From: Trametopsis cervina | Lineage: Eukaryota; Basidiomycota; Agaricomycetes; Polyporales; Irpicaceae | Assembly (NCBI GenBank): GCA_022385755.1 | Contig: MU278361.1 | Coordinates: forward strand, 163,186-227,185 | Length of the DNA stretch: 64,000 bases | Direction: 5' to 3' | Shown here: positions 23,085 to 35,800 of the stretch, in pieces | Numbering within the stretch: the first letter of the stretch is position 1 | Layout: each line of letters begins with the position of its first letter | Notes under the pieces: model-generated | Told to the model about the DNA's origin: nothing | Seen by the model: the letters and a program-made list of their open reading frames with translations, nothing else | Databases searched by the model: none | Translations under genes and position numbers: made by a program

Positions 23085-26000
23085 CTAACTAGCTTCAACC
23101 TTCTCTGCATCTGCGTCCGGCTCCACTGGAGTAGCGAACGCTTGTTTTCGCAAAGCTACAATTTCCTCAGGTGTCTTGAAAACAGTAGATCGTGAGAATT
23201 TGGTTTCACAGGAAGTCCTGAACTCTTCAGCCCGTGATGACTTGACCTCCTTGAGGAATGCGAGGATCGATTGCGCGGTCTGCAACAGTGTCAGGAATGC
23301 GTCGAAGGGACTCAAATGAAACACATACGCCAATATCTAGGTCGAATTCTGGCCGCAGCTGGTCCAAGAGGACGTTCTCTATCTCTTCCACCGGTCCGTC
23401 CAATACTCTAAGAGCCTTCGCGAAGGCGAGCACGACAGCCGGGGAACCAGAGTGCTTCTGGAGATATTGCGAGTTGAAAGTGTCTAATGCAAGTTCCTCC
23501 GGCAATAACTTCGCCAATGACTCGGACAAGGCAGGGCCGATGGGGTTAGGAGGCTGTTGAGACAAGGATGACACTGGGACTAGGGGTTAATAGGGCACAG
23601 CTCGGACATTTTGGACTACTCACCATTCTTACGAAGATGCAGCAGTCTTATATGCAGTTCCGGATGTTCAGCGTCCAAGGCCTGGGCTCGACTCAAAGCC
23701 TGAGCCGCTTGCAAATACTTTTCTACAGAGATGAGGTCGCATTGGTGATAGTGAGGTTATTAGTGAACAAATTACTTACTCCGTCTTATAGCCACATCGT
23801 AGATCGCAATCCAGGCCCTTATATCGTCCTGGGGCTGTGCTGCCAGAGGGGATAGGAACTTTGCGGCACGTTCTAAGGAATCAGCCACTTGAAGTAACTT
23901 TGATCCATCGGGGTCGTCATCTTTGGCAGGGCTCAGCTCCAAGCCTTTGTCCTCAGCGGCATTCGTTGGCTGAGCTACCGACAGTAAAAGTAAGCAGATG
24001 GTGGCAGCTGTTGCATGAAAGACATACCTTTCTTGGCATCTTCTTGGACTTTCTGAGCTGCTTTCTTTGCTTTCTTCTTTGCTTTCTTCTCGGCTTCTGT
24101 AAGAGAACCTGGGGTACCTTAAATCATAGCTCGACACATAACTGGAACATGCTTACCGGATGAAGCACTACCCGCAGCGATCGATGGGTCGTCATGGAGT
24201 TGCACGTATATCTAGAATGAAGTCAAACTCAGATTTGAGGTCTGACGGTCTGTCTAGACGGACCTCTGAAGCCGCAATAGCTGCGTGAACATATGCCGGA
24301 TGAGAACGAAGTTGGTCTTCCCAAACGACCATGCTGCCAACGTTTAGACGGAGGTTAACATCAGAACACTCCAGTGCTCACTTCATGTATATATTGACGG
24401 TGAATTTTCGTAACGAATAACCGTGGAAGTCATACTGGTCATCCTCGATCTCGTTGAAGATTTTCTGGATGGCATGATATCTCTTGAGTGCCATACCAAG
24501 GTTGCCATTTCGACGATGATTATCGGCGTCTTCAATCAAAAAGAGTACCGACTGCATGTCTTCGAGGTCGGCACCAGGACTCGGTGCGTCTTTCTGTGCA
24601 TACAAAGCTCGTCAGCATTTGAATCGCCCATGGGGAGCTATGTCAATAAGAAAACATACTTTGGTGAACAGGCCGAGAACCTCCTGCGCCTCGTCCGCCA
24701 TGCCGGCACGCAAGCGATACTTACCGCACTTCGTGTTTAAGAATCGATCCTGCAAATCCAGAACTCGCGCTTCGTCCATAGCTTTAGCCGCACCGTACGG
24801 GTCGCCAAGACGCTTAAGAACCCTCGCCTTAAGCATAAGCAAGTCAGGCAGCGTTGGTGTATGGTCTAAAGCCTCTGATAGGAGCGCCAGAGCCCTCTCG
24901 TGCTGCGAGATATGCGAGTAGTGCTGAGCCAAAAAGTACAGCGACCAGAGGTAAGTAGTCGGAGGTTCTGTGGAAGGAGAGGCTGTAGACTCGGCGAACT
25001 TGGAGCGATGAGCTTCTACAATAGATGCGATAGTTTCGAGTTTATACGGATCCCGATACAGGGACTTTATGTCAGCGAATATGGAGGGAATTCCCTTTTC
25101 GATGCCGGTTATGAGATATGGCTCGGCAAGCTCCCTGAAGTCGTCACCTATAAATTAGTTTAGCGTAAAGAAAAGGGCGAGAGTTCGCATTATACCTAGG
25201 GCGACATCAAGAGCTAGTCGGCGAGGCGCAGCAGCGCGTGGCAGATTTTGTGAAAAGTCGCGAAGAATACTCAAGATTTCACCGCGATTGTCGTCGGTCA
25301 CGGCAGCTGCATACAGCTGGTGATTAGTGGGGTGCATGCATGCATGATGCAGTCATCAGTCTCACATAATTCAAACCCGCGATTGGACATATACCCCTTG
25401 TAGTATTCATACGAGTCAGGGTTTTGTTCGAGTAGTGCTTGCCAGGTATGCTCGGCATCATCGTGTTGACCAAGTTTGGACAGTAATCGCGCTGCAAGAA
25501 CACGTCCGTCAAATATTGATACGTGAATATGCGAATCGAACAGTACGGGCCTCGATATTCCATGATGGAAACGCGGTCAATAATTGCACGAGACTTGGCA
25601 TTAACATCCAAAAGGTTCAGCGCCTCGCCGTATTCGCCGAGATCTTCAAGGACGCGTATATGGTACAGAAGCACTTCTGAGTGCTCTATGTCGTAGTCTG
25701 GAATATTCTGGTGATGCGTGCGGCGCAGACAGCACTGATCCTACAGTAGGACATACCTTCAAGATCACTTCATAGTGCTCAAGCACTTTCTTCGCCTCGA
25801 CCAAGTTTCCATGCAAGTGGTAAGCTACTGCAAGGCCTATCCAGTTTGATCGTAGGTTTGGGCGTATTCTCAGGAGAGCGTGGCGAGTCTCTACTAGTCC
25901 ATCATACTGGCGCAGCTGCGTCTGCAGATGCGCAGCATCCCGTAGTATGTTCATATTCTCCTAATGTACTTTGAATCAGGTTTGATGCATGAAAGGCTGA

Positions 26001-26555
26001 GAATGAACAATAAAACGCGTGGGGCTGGATGTATAGCATCATACTATAGGTGTACTTTACCGGACTGCCTATGTGTCCCCCTCGTGAAGCTTATAGCATG
26101 ACGCCATCACACAAGACATAATATCATTGTATGAGAGAGAGAGCGGCGACGAACCTTGTCGAAACGGAGAGCCTGACTGTATGATTTTAGGGCCTCCTCA
26201 TAATTCTTCTCTCCTTTCTGTATGAGACCGAACACATGCCAGACAATGTGCGATGTAAGATCGAGACGGACACCCTTCTTTACGAGCTCCAAGCCTTCTT
26301 CTCGTCGGCCCATATGCGTGAGCACGAGACCTTTCATGCACAATGTTTCTACAGGGTACTATTCAGCAATAGGGAACAATCAATATTACATATAGTTCAT
26401 GTACCTCCATGCTCGGGAAATTTCTTCAGGATCTGGTCGGCGGTCTTCTGCGCCTTCTTCAGCTGTCTGGATTCATAGAGATTTAGTAGCTCCTTGAATA
26501 ACGCGGCTTCCTTTGAAGGGAGTGCGCGCTTTGCCGGTATACCAGATGGAGGCAT
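23085..26555 (-). CDS. NAA15: NatA N-acetyltransferase auxiliary subunit Naa15
   Basis: Fifteen exons (26555-26405, 26348-26155, 25960-25757, 25707-25551, 25491-25366, 25306-25196, 25147-24660, 24593-24382, 24333-24264, 24211-24157, 24108-24028, 23974-23780, 23722-23624, 23579-23329, 23279-23085) join to 862 aa, almost the length of human NAA15. The sequence is a run of TPR-like helical repeats: LCMKGLVLTHMGRREEGLEL, FGLIQKGEKNYEEALKSY, NILRDAAHLQTQLRQYDGL and RASAPRR-type APRRLALDVA. A Lys-rich segment (AEKKAKKAAKKAA) follows. The protein anchors catalytic Naa10 to the ribosome for co-translational N-terminal acetylation. The intron at 25492-25550 has a GC donor (GAG/GCCCGT) as the only in-frame choice, and intron 2 (194 nt) is much longer than the rest. 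The acceptor of exon 14 may be 23579 or 23573. Confidence 0.93.
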
Positions 26556-26812
26556 TTTATGTCCAGACAACTGTTCGGCGATCAGGAGAGAGGGTCGAGC
26601 CTACGGCACAGTATGAGCAGGAGGCTGAGCCTCGCCGTTAGAAATTGAAGTTACTGATGAGTCACGTGCGCGAACCGCGTTTTTGGCGTCAACGCGACTA
26701 CCGCGTCGTGTTCCCTCTTTCGCCTTGGCCACTATGTCTTTCTAATCCTCCCCCCTGCACCTAACCCTCCTCACACTATCACAAATCATAGTTTTACAGG
26801 CTTTGACGTAGC
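26556..26812. promoter_or_regulatory. 257-bp bidirectional promoter of NAA15 and PDS5
   Basis: The two start codons lie 257 bp apart on opposite strands. The spacer contains CACGTG at 26663-26668 in the context GATGAGTCACGTGCGCG, and a GC-rich stretch with several CGCG steps. Both genes must take their core promoters from this interval; use of the E-box is an inference. Confidence 0.55.
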
Positions 26813-29800
26813 ATGGTCGCGCAAACGCGAGGGGGAGCTCAAGCCTCTCCGCAAAGGCTGAAGTTTCATGACAAGCTTTCGGGGAAGAACCTTACGACGG
26901 ACGTGTTGCAGAAGAAGTTGAAGGCGTTGCACACCGAACTGTTAGAGATGGATCAAGAGAATGTTGATACGTCGTCCCTTGGCGCCGTACGGAAAGAGCT
27001 CATCAATACATCCATACTCCTTCACAAGGACCGCGGTGTCAAGGCCTATGCTGCGTGCTGCCTTGCCGACCTTCTCAGACTCTATGCTCCTGATGCGCCA
27101 TATACTCAAGCTGAACTCCGCGACATTTTCCAGTTTTTCTTTCGACAGCTCACTTCAGGACTCAAGGGTCCTGATTCGCCATACTACAATGAGTATTTCC
27201 ACTTGCTGGAATCACTCTCGACTGTCAAGAGCGTTGTTTTGGTGTGTGACCTTCCAACCGCCGATGAGCTCATGGCAGAGGTATTTCGAGGGTTCTTTGG
27301 GATGGTCAGGCTTGACCTTGCAAAGAAGATCGAACTGTTCATGTCCGATATACTCATCGCGCTCTTGGATGAGTGTCAATCACTCCCAAACGACGTCTTG
27401 GAGACTCTCATGGCGCAGTATATGGATAAAAATACGGTCAGTCACGTTGTATTACTATGGTCAATAAAAGCCTCACAAATCCTCCTTCTCTTCGACATAT
27501 ATCATATTGACTATATGTAGCGTATGGACCAGCCTGCATATCGCCTTGCTGTTCAGGTTTGCAACTCTACAGCCGACAAGCTCCAGCGGCATGTGTGTCA
27601 ATACTTCACAGACATCATAGTGACACACGCCCATGACGAAGATTTAGAAGAGATACAAACCGCGCATGAGCTCATAAAGCGCATCAATCGTTCATCTCCC
27701 GCTCTTCTTCACAATGTCGTACCTCAACTGGAAGAAGAGCTGCGGGTTCAGGAGGTTTCTATACGCGTCATGGCTACTCAGACTCTGGGAGAAATGTTTG
27801 CGGATAAGAACGGCGCTGAATTTGCAAGGAAGTATCCGACAACATGGACTACGTGGCTTGCCAGGAAGAATGACCAGACTACTGCTGTTAGGCTGGCTTT
27901 TGTAGAAGGCGCTAGAGGAGTCCTCGTCAATATGGCCCTTGTTGACCAGCGTGAACAGATTGAAGGTACGCTCCGTCATTAGTATGCCTCGGACCGAATA
28001 GCTCCTTATATAGCGCAGAGGCGCTGCAGGCGAAATTGTTAGACCCTGATGAAAAGGTTCGCGCTGCTGTGTGTAGGCTCTACACCCAAATCGACTATGA
28101 AACGGCTCTCCACCATGTTTCTGAGCAACAATTGCGCAATGTCGCCGGCCGCGGGGTCGATAAGAAGGTGCGAGCCGTCTTAGAGTAACGACGAAGATTT
28201 GTATCGTCAGACTGATTATTCTGTAGTCCTCCGTCCAAGCAGAGGCAATGAAAGCTATTGCGAGGCTATATCACCTTGCGTATCCGGAAATGTATGTGCC
28301 TGAGGCTCCTACACTGTTTCGCTGAATAACCCTGTCCAAGCGAGAATAACGATCCAGCTGCTGTTCGACAATTCTCCTGGATACCACAGTCAATACTCAA
28401 TATGTCGACAGTATCAACTGAGGTCAAGTGAGTATGCCATATCAATTGCTTTACCGTACGATCTTAACTTGGGTCAGAGCTCTGGCGGAAGAGGTAATCG
28501 CAGAATACATCCTACCTTTGCCTGCGGCATCATCATCATCTGGAAAGACCGCCGAAGTCGATGAAGTTGCGTGGACAGAGCGTCTTCTTTGCACGATGAA
28601 GTTTCTCGATGAATCCGCTAGCAACTCGCTTCGCAGTATATCTGGAATTAGAGGCTTGTGCGTATGCCCATGCTCTCACTCGTCCCATCACTGACCTCAC
28701 CGTGCAGACGACCAACGATATACGAACGATACGTACAGGCGTGTATCGATAACAATGTAAGGGTGTCAATCGCTTGCTTTACATGTGTCTCAATTCTTCT
28801 CAGGGCGGCGTCATAGACGAGAATGAAGAGAGCATAGTTGCGCAACTGAACAATGTCATCAAGCGCATGGCAGGTGCATTGCTTTCTTATATCTCTTTAC
28901 GTCATCTAACTCCGTTCTTCAGCTTTGTATACCGACCCTCAACGGGCGGAAGAGGATTTGTCTACATTTGCTAAACTGAACGAGGGTCGACTCTACAAGC
29001 TACTCAAAACGTGCATGGACCCGCAGACGGATATTAAAACCCTAGTGAAGTCTACGGTAAGCGATAATGCCACAACAAGCGACTGCGCCTTTCCTCACCC
29101 TTCTCATAGAACGAGTTCTTCCGCCGCTTGGAGCAATCCTCTTCAAGTTCGGTGGCCACAATGACCATCTTCTTGCGGCGGTCTACACTACACATAGCAA
29201 ATCAGTCCTCCATTCCCACACTAATCAAACGAGTACAGAAAGGCCACGAAGGAGGGGCTTTGGCTCAAGCAGGCCGACACGCACAGATATGGTTGGTCTA
29301 TATGTCAAAACACAATCCGGCTATGTATAAACAGCACGTCGCGGAACTCTTGAAGGCGATCGCCGACGAAAGGAACCACGATCTCGTGGAGGTCTCATTA
29401 CAAGCCTTGTCGGCACTGGCCCAGTGGGATGATAAGCTTGCGCCTAATGACAAGTACGCAATCAATGACCGTGATGCTTGTTATACATTAACCTTCATTT
29501 AAGGCGAACGCTAGACAGACTGCAGCGGTTTGCTCTGGAATCAAATCCTCGACATGCCAAATTTGCTGCACGCTTATTGGCTTGTACTAAGAACGGGAAA
29601 GATATTTGCGCCAGCGTTGTGGAGGTGCGTCCGATCCAGACTTTTGATATCATTCTGTTCCTCACTGTGCTGCAGTCTATCGCCAGTTCTCTTTCCACAG
29701 ATGATCCCGAACTCCTAGCCGCCCATATCGTAGTTCTTGCACAGCTGGTTGTGAGGCAGCCAGATGCCTTCGAACGAAGAAGCGACGTCATCATGAAATT

Positions 29801-31729
29801 CCTGTTGAAGCAAGTCATAATGACGAACTCCCCTGTTGACGAGGTATACTTTGCTGTATTGATCGGGTAAGCCGTGACTCAATTTTACCATGCACAGGAT
29901 GCCATGAATGTCGACGAAGAATGGGTTGAAGAATCGGAGATGTCACATGAGCTACGATGCCGGCTTCTAGCTCTCAAAGTATGCCGAAATAGGTGTCTTG
30001 CCCACGCAAGCTCTGACGACGCTATGGATATTGCGAGACCGGTATTGCGGATGTTTATGACTCTCCTACAGTTTAACGGCGGATTTAGTGAAGACGCAAG
30101 AGACGAGTAAGTCGTAAAGATGAATATTAATGACATGTGCCTGATCTTGTTCGCTAGCCCCAAAGCGAAAGCTCGCCTGCGTCTACAGGCAGCCATATCC
30201 CTCCTACATCTAGCCACCGTGAAGAAATTTGCTGACAATATAGCACCGAGCTTCGTTCTGCTGGCGCTAGAGATCCAGGTTTGTTTTAAACCAATTCTTG
30301 CTGACGGAGCTGAGAACGTTGCCAGGACCCATGTTACCAAGTGCGAGTGGCGTTCGCGGTAAAGCTGGTGGCACTCCTTACTGCACGCAAATTGCCACAT
30401 TCATACAACATCATTCTTTTCCTCACCATTCACGATCCAGAGCTGGATGTCATCAATCGAGTGCGTATCGAGTGATCAAGAACGAGATTCTATACTGACC
30501 GGATCATAGGCAAAAGCTTATGTGACCTATGTCTTACGCAGCATGCCAAAGCGTAGGTTTGATATTTTCATTGTCTAACCGTTTCTGAACATGAGGCTTC
30601 CGCGCTGCAGAATTACGACTGGATTCATTTGAGATGGCATTCATCCGGCTTCTACATATGCTAGCGCACCATCCTGATTTCGCCGTTACAGAAGAGGCGC
30701 TGCCGGATATAGCGAAGTCAGTAGACTGTCTTAATCTCATGGTCGATACTCATGATTTTACAGATACATCGAGTTTTATCTGGATCTTGTGTGCACCACG
30801 GAAAATATCGCTCTCCTATATCATTTAGCCATGAAGAGTAAAACGATACGTGATGCTGAATCTCATGCTCACACTGAGGTACAGTGACGTTGGTATATAC
30901 AGAGCGCTATTTTCGTGACACAACCAACAGAATTTATATGCCGTTGGCGAACTCGCTCAACATCTCATCAAGGCACGTGCCAAATCACGTTCATGGCCTC
31001 TGGAGAGTTATCCCGGGAAGGTCAAAATTCCGGGAGACATTTTCAGGCCTTTACCGAGTGCTGAGGCCGCCAATGGGGTAAGCGTAATATACAAACGGAT
31101 GTGATCGTAGAGGCTAAGAGGAATTTCCAGATTCTCAAGACGGTATATTTGCCTGAGGCTGTCCTATCATGGCTAGCTGAGAAACACTCACGAGTCTCGG
31201 CGGACAAGGCATGACTTTCCCCTCTTGGATCCCACCCTTTGTTCTGAGTACTAATTCTCTGTTGTAGGAGAAGCTGAAGGCTGAACGCCGACCTCCAGTA
31301 AAGAGAAAAGCTGCTGCGCCAAGGGCAAATGGAAATGCTAAGTACGATTGAGTAACTCTTAGCCTGAAGGTTACTAACCTAACCCTCTTAGGAAACCTCG
31401 AATCCGTAATAAGCGCAGAAAAGCCGACGAATCGGACGATGAAGAGAGCGAGGATGATGAATCCTCAGGCTCGGACGAAGACGAAGATGATGGTGATGAG
31501 AGCGCGAAGGAAAAGTCTTCTGAACTCACGGAGGAAGAGAATGAAGACAAAGATGAGCAAGCGGAGAAGAGGCCAGGACGAAGTGCTCGCATACGTGCTC
31601 AGGTAGGCGTTAGAGAGCAACGGTCAATATCCCCTTGGTGCTTACTATAGCTCCTACCTACAGGCACGCATAAAGCAGCAAACGAAGCGACCAACGAAGG
31701 GCAAGGGTAAAGTTGCTCAATCTGATTGA
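26813..31729 (+). CDS. PDS5: sister-chromatid cohesion factor Pds5
   Basis: About 23 exons encoding roughly 1,200 aa. The first exons are 26813-27436, 27521-27965, 28019-28167, 28227-28291 and 28341-28427. The N-terminus matches Pds5: LKFHDKLSGKNLTTDVLQKKLKALHTEL, then VKAYAACCLADLLRLYAPDAPYT. HEAT-like helical repeats follow (LLDPDEKVRAAVCRLY, SSIPTLIKRVQKG, HAKFAARLLACTKN). The tail is highly charged with Lys/Arg-rich and Asp/Glu-rich blocks (KPRIRNKRRK, then acidic runs) and ends in KGKGKVAQSD. Family role: Pds5 binds cohesin and controls its loading, acetylation and release. The intron at 31209-31267 is GC-AG (AAG/GCATGA). The 3'-most exons are short and basic, so their boundaries are the least certain part of the model. 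Confidence 0.92.
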
Positions 31730-31958
31730 ACCCTTTTAATGTTATATGCTGTCATTTCTCATCTATATTTTGTCGTGCTGTTATCTTTATCAACGCTTTC
31801 GTCGCCTTCAAATGCAGTTGTACCGGGACAGTTTAGTCCATACGTATTGTAATCTCGCTACAAATCATGTCATTCTCGCTTTGTATCATGATTTGAAGAT
31901 CATATATCCTGCACAAATTTATTCCTTCATGACATCGTAAGCCAAATGTTGCGCCACA

Positions 31959-32724
31959 ATGCCTCAGCTTCCAAAGTGGGAACTTGTTTGGCCGGTGAGC
32001 GTCTCATGTGGATCGCACTTGTTCTTACGCAACTACTGGCCGAACACGGCCGCTGAAGCTCAGTAACGTGCTAAGCCGCAGGGATGACTCAAACGAGTAA
32101 GTGAATTGACTTCGCTGTGTACAAGGTCCCATACTTATCTGCTGATCCATAGCACAGTCACAATATGCAGCAGCCGCACGAGCGCCGCTGATGCTGTCTC
32201 CTAGTAATAGAGTCCCCCCACCCGTACGCAATACACGCTTCAAATTGGCGGAAACAGAGACTCTGACATTGTAGACAGGTTCAACTGCCTCCAGACATCC
32301 ATCCCCTACCAGATTCCGTCACGGCATATGTAAGTCGACGGCTGCCTGTGGGGACAGAACGCTCATACGTTGTATCTGATAGTTTGTCTATCCGTTTACT
32401 CTTGAACCACATGTCCTCACACTTGAGAACTCTCGTCGCTCAACGCTAACAGCTCATGCCGCTCGTCGTGAGGCTTACCTTCAATCTCGAGAAGATGAAA
32501 AGGAACGGAGGAGGCGCGATGCGCTGCGGCGTATCGCACCTGGTTTCGAGCCGCACGGTGCTCCACTGACGCCGATAAAACAAGCTTCATCTGTGCAAGA
32601 TTCTACTGCTTCTACCTCAGGAGAGTCCCACAAAGCCGGCCCGGGACACAACAGATCCAAATCAGTCATGGAGGATCTTGTGGATCAGCTGGAGGCACTG
32701 GAGGCCAAACATAAAGATGGCTGA
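31959..32724 (+). CDS. small conserved fungal protein of unknown function
   Basis: Three exons (31959-31994, 32279-32329, 32383-32724) give 142 aa. The first 12 codons read MPQLPKWELVWP and join to VQLPPDIHPLPDSVTAYFVYPFTLEPHVL, a pattern I associate with an uncharacterised family of small fungal proteins. A charged helix follows (AARREAYLQSREDEKERRRRDALRRIAPGFEP), then a Ser/Thr-rich tail ending in a short Leu/Glu helix (MEDLVDQLEALEAKHK). No catalytic motif is visible. Intron 1 is 284 nt, by far the longest in the window, and the short first exon makes the start less certain than the rest. It lies between PDS5 and LTN1, converging on LTN1 with 96 bp between stop codons. Confidence 0.68.
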
Positions 32725-32820
32725 CTGTGGATATTAGAGCAATACAAGATACATTCATTGTCTAATGCTAGGGCTACAACTATTTGGTCCCGCGGCTACT
32801 ACCACTATATGTATATTATG

Positions 32821-35800
32821 CTATGAGAGGATTTCCGATCTGCACAACGGACATGTCGAGGAATGACTGGAATTGAACCACTGTAATGCTTTACTTGAGA
32901 TGGGACGTGTATACACATATGATTTGACTAACCTTGTACAAACATGATGAGTGAAACTTGTTCTTACAGGTTCTGCACGGCTTTTTGGGTAGAGTGAAGT
33001 CTCCGGAACTGATCATCCTGCAAGGTCGTTAGCTACTGAGCATGTTGACAAGCAGTTCGCTGACGTACGAATAACAGATAGGACATTCGGTCTGACCCTC
33101 GAAATGTGATGTCACATTCTTTTTGAAGAATGTAAGGCCGTCGACAATGCTTCCACTCTATAGAACCACTAATCAATAAATTCATGAGTAGGGAGTCATG
33201 GCACTTACTCGGAATGTAAGGATCTGATGGACACCCAAGATCCATGCCCTCCATCTATCTTCTGCGACGCCGGCTCGGCCGGAGTTAGAGTCCTTCGTCA
33301 TGATAGTATGAAGAGGGAAGTCCGATGGTAACTTCAACACCAGCTCCAGCGAATATTCGTCCACAGCAAACGCTGCAGTAATCTCGCTGGTCGCATTGGC
33401 CACCTTGACCGTGAAGTTCTCGCCTGCAATGTCATCTGCCCGAGACGGATCCTTGATTTCAGAGAGTTCAGCGTGTATGATGGCCGGGGAGAAGTATGTC
33501 GACGTGTAGTTTGATACGGTTACTGATAGCTGTCGATCTCGACAGTCTAGGAGCCAGTTGCGAATTAAGGAAGGGACAAGCAGCAGGGCACGATAGTACA
33601 GATGGGCGGCAAGCAAGGGAAGTCCGATGGGAGTGTCGGCGGTATACACTAGAGCAAACAGGCAAGATAGTCAGTGGTGCTTGTACAGGAATTGATAACG
33701 GAACATCTTACTTTCGAGATAGAATTCGTCTACCTCCCAAATATCCAACTTGAATGGCCGAGTAGAACCACCATAGAGATGAAGGATCGTGAATATATGA
33801 GGAAGGAAACAATCTTCTACGAGGCACTCCTGTCGAAGATGATCTGTATAGGCCGATTTTACTTTCAAGGACTGCACGAAACATCAGTACACCCGACGTT
33901 AGGCCGCTGTGGTCAACGTACCGCGTTTGTAAACAGATCAAAGGTCAACATCCATGCCAGAAGATATCCAAAAGTTCCATGGTTATCGCTACGTTCATCG
34001 AGATCTTCGTCCGGGACGTTGTATAGCAATGCTACTAACTCCAAGGGGAGTTCAAGCTGTATAGCCTCTTCTGTGTCAACGCCGGCCTCGACGACCATAT
34101 ACTCCGTACGCTTTTTCGCTGCTTCGCGGAGGATCTTGTAGGCCATCTGAGGTACGGTCTCCGATGCATCAGCCACAAGATGACACATCTGAAGCAAGAT
34201 GGTCAGTCAAAGTGTCCAATAGTACGACTGCCCAGTATACCTTCGACAATGTGTCATTTCCAATTAGCGACTGCGGGAGATGCTGTACAATCGTAAGCGC
34301 AAGTTCACGACAAACACTCAACGGAGTGCTCATGATGTTGTTGTCTTGATATACTTGTAAGTAATGACGGCCACTCAGGGAATCCGCCGACGCTCACCAG
34401 ACTTCTTGGATACAAGATCTCTGATCATGGTAAGAACGGTACTCCGCCGTTCGTCCCATGTACTTCGCATTGATTTGTTCGTAGAAGTCAAGTCCTCAAT
34501 TACAATGACAAGTCTCAACGTTCGGCTTAGCAGCGGTAGGGTTGTCTCCTCGTCGAAGGAACAGATCTGCACAAAGGAATTCAGCCTTCGATACTAAGGA
34601 CTCGAGCTATGCGTACCTCAAGATTGTTTTCTACAAGATCATATATGAGATCCCAGTGAGATCCCGGCACGTTCTGGAGAATAGGTACAAGGTGGAAGAA
34701 GACGGCTGTCATCTCATTGTCAACTTCTTCATCCAGGTCTTCATAGGAGGCGATCCATTGCTGGCATGCTCTCATGAGGTTGACCGCGCGTTGATTAGGG
34801 AGATAGACAATGTCCGACTCAGGATCAGGTGCCACCGCGACAAGTCTCCTGAGGGTCCACAGACCGTCTGTGTTGGCCTTTGCGGCGGAAATACCGAGCA
34901 TGTTGGCCGCTAGCTCATTCCTGAGTCGGTCCAACCTAGGCGGCTCGGGAGCGTACTGTGTGACAGCGAAGGTGATAGCCAGAGATGCATATGGATCTGC
35001 ATTGGTCACGACGTTAAGTATAAGTCGATACATGACGATATCTTACTCACCAGTCTTTTCGATGCTTCTGGCAAGGACAAGGAACTGCTCTGCATCCTGC
35101 CTACTTGCACCAGCAAACAAGTGCTGAAGGATAGTGCGCAGAATCCGAGCATCCCTAAGGGCATCAGGGGTCTTTCCTGTTCTGATGAGCACTCTGAGGA
35201 GTTGTTCAAGGTCGTCAGACCCAGCGGAGGGCTTATTTTGGCCCAGCCGTAAAGCAATTTGAGTTAGCCCCCCGTCCTCGTGGCTCTCCGCAAGCAGATA
35301 TGCAGCGATTTGGTCAACTTTCGTGATCAGATCTCGCAAAAGAGCACGGCTGACGTCCGTTGCGAATACGGCCGATGGCGCAAGAGGAACATCCAAGGCA
35401 TCTTGAGCGTATAGTCTGAGAGCATAAAGGTGGTGGAGTGCCCAAATATTGTTTCTGGCAATGTCGCGACGTTGTAAGCAGTATAGAAGGAGAGTGGAGG
35501 CTAGACGTGCGTAGGAAGACAGGCCAGTCTTATCGAACGTCCCCGGCGTCGCATCCGGTTCGTCCCAGTCACCGGGAAGAACCAAGGGATCGGTGACAGC
35601 TAAGCTGGCGCTCGAGGGCTGACCGCCTAGGTTCGAAAGTGTATCGTTCAAATCATGTTGTCGAAGCACGTCCTCATCAAGACTCTCAGGTGGAAAATGT
35701 GGGACACCTTCGACCAATATTGAAACCAACCTGGCGGGTCTGCCGAGAAATCAGTGGGAGCCTCAAATGCGTGAAATGAAACGCACTCGATTTGGACACC

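Noticed and set aside
25321..25350. TGCATGCATGCATGATGCA-like palindromic run in a NAA15 intron
   Set aside because: A short simple repeat within a normal 59-nt intron; no sign of a mobile element or RNA structure beyond that.
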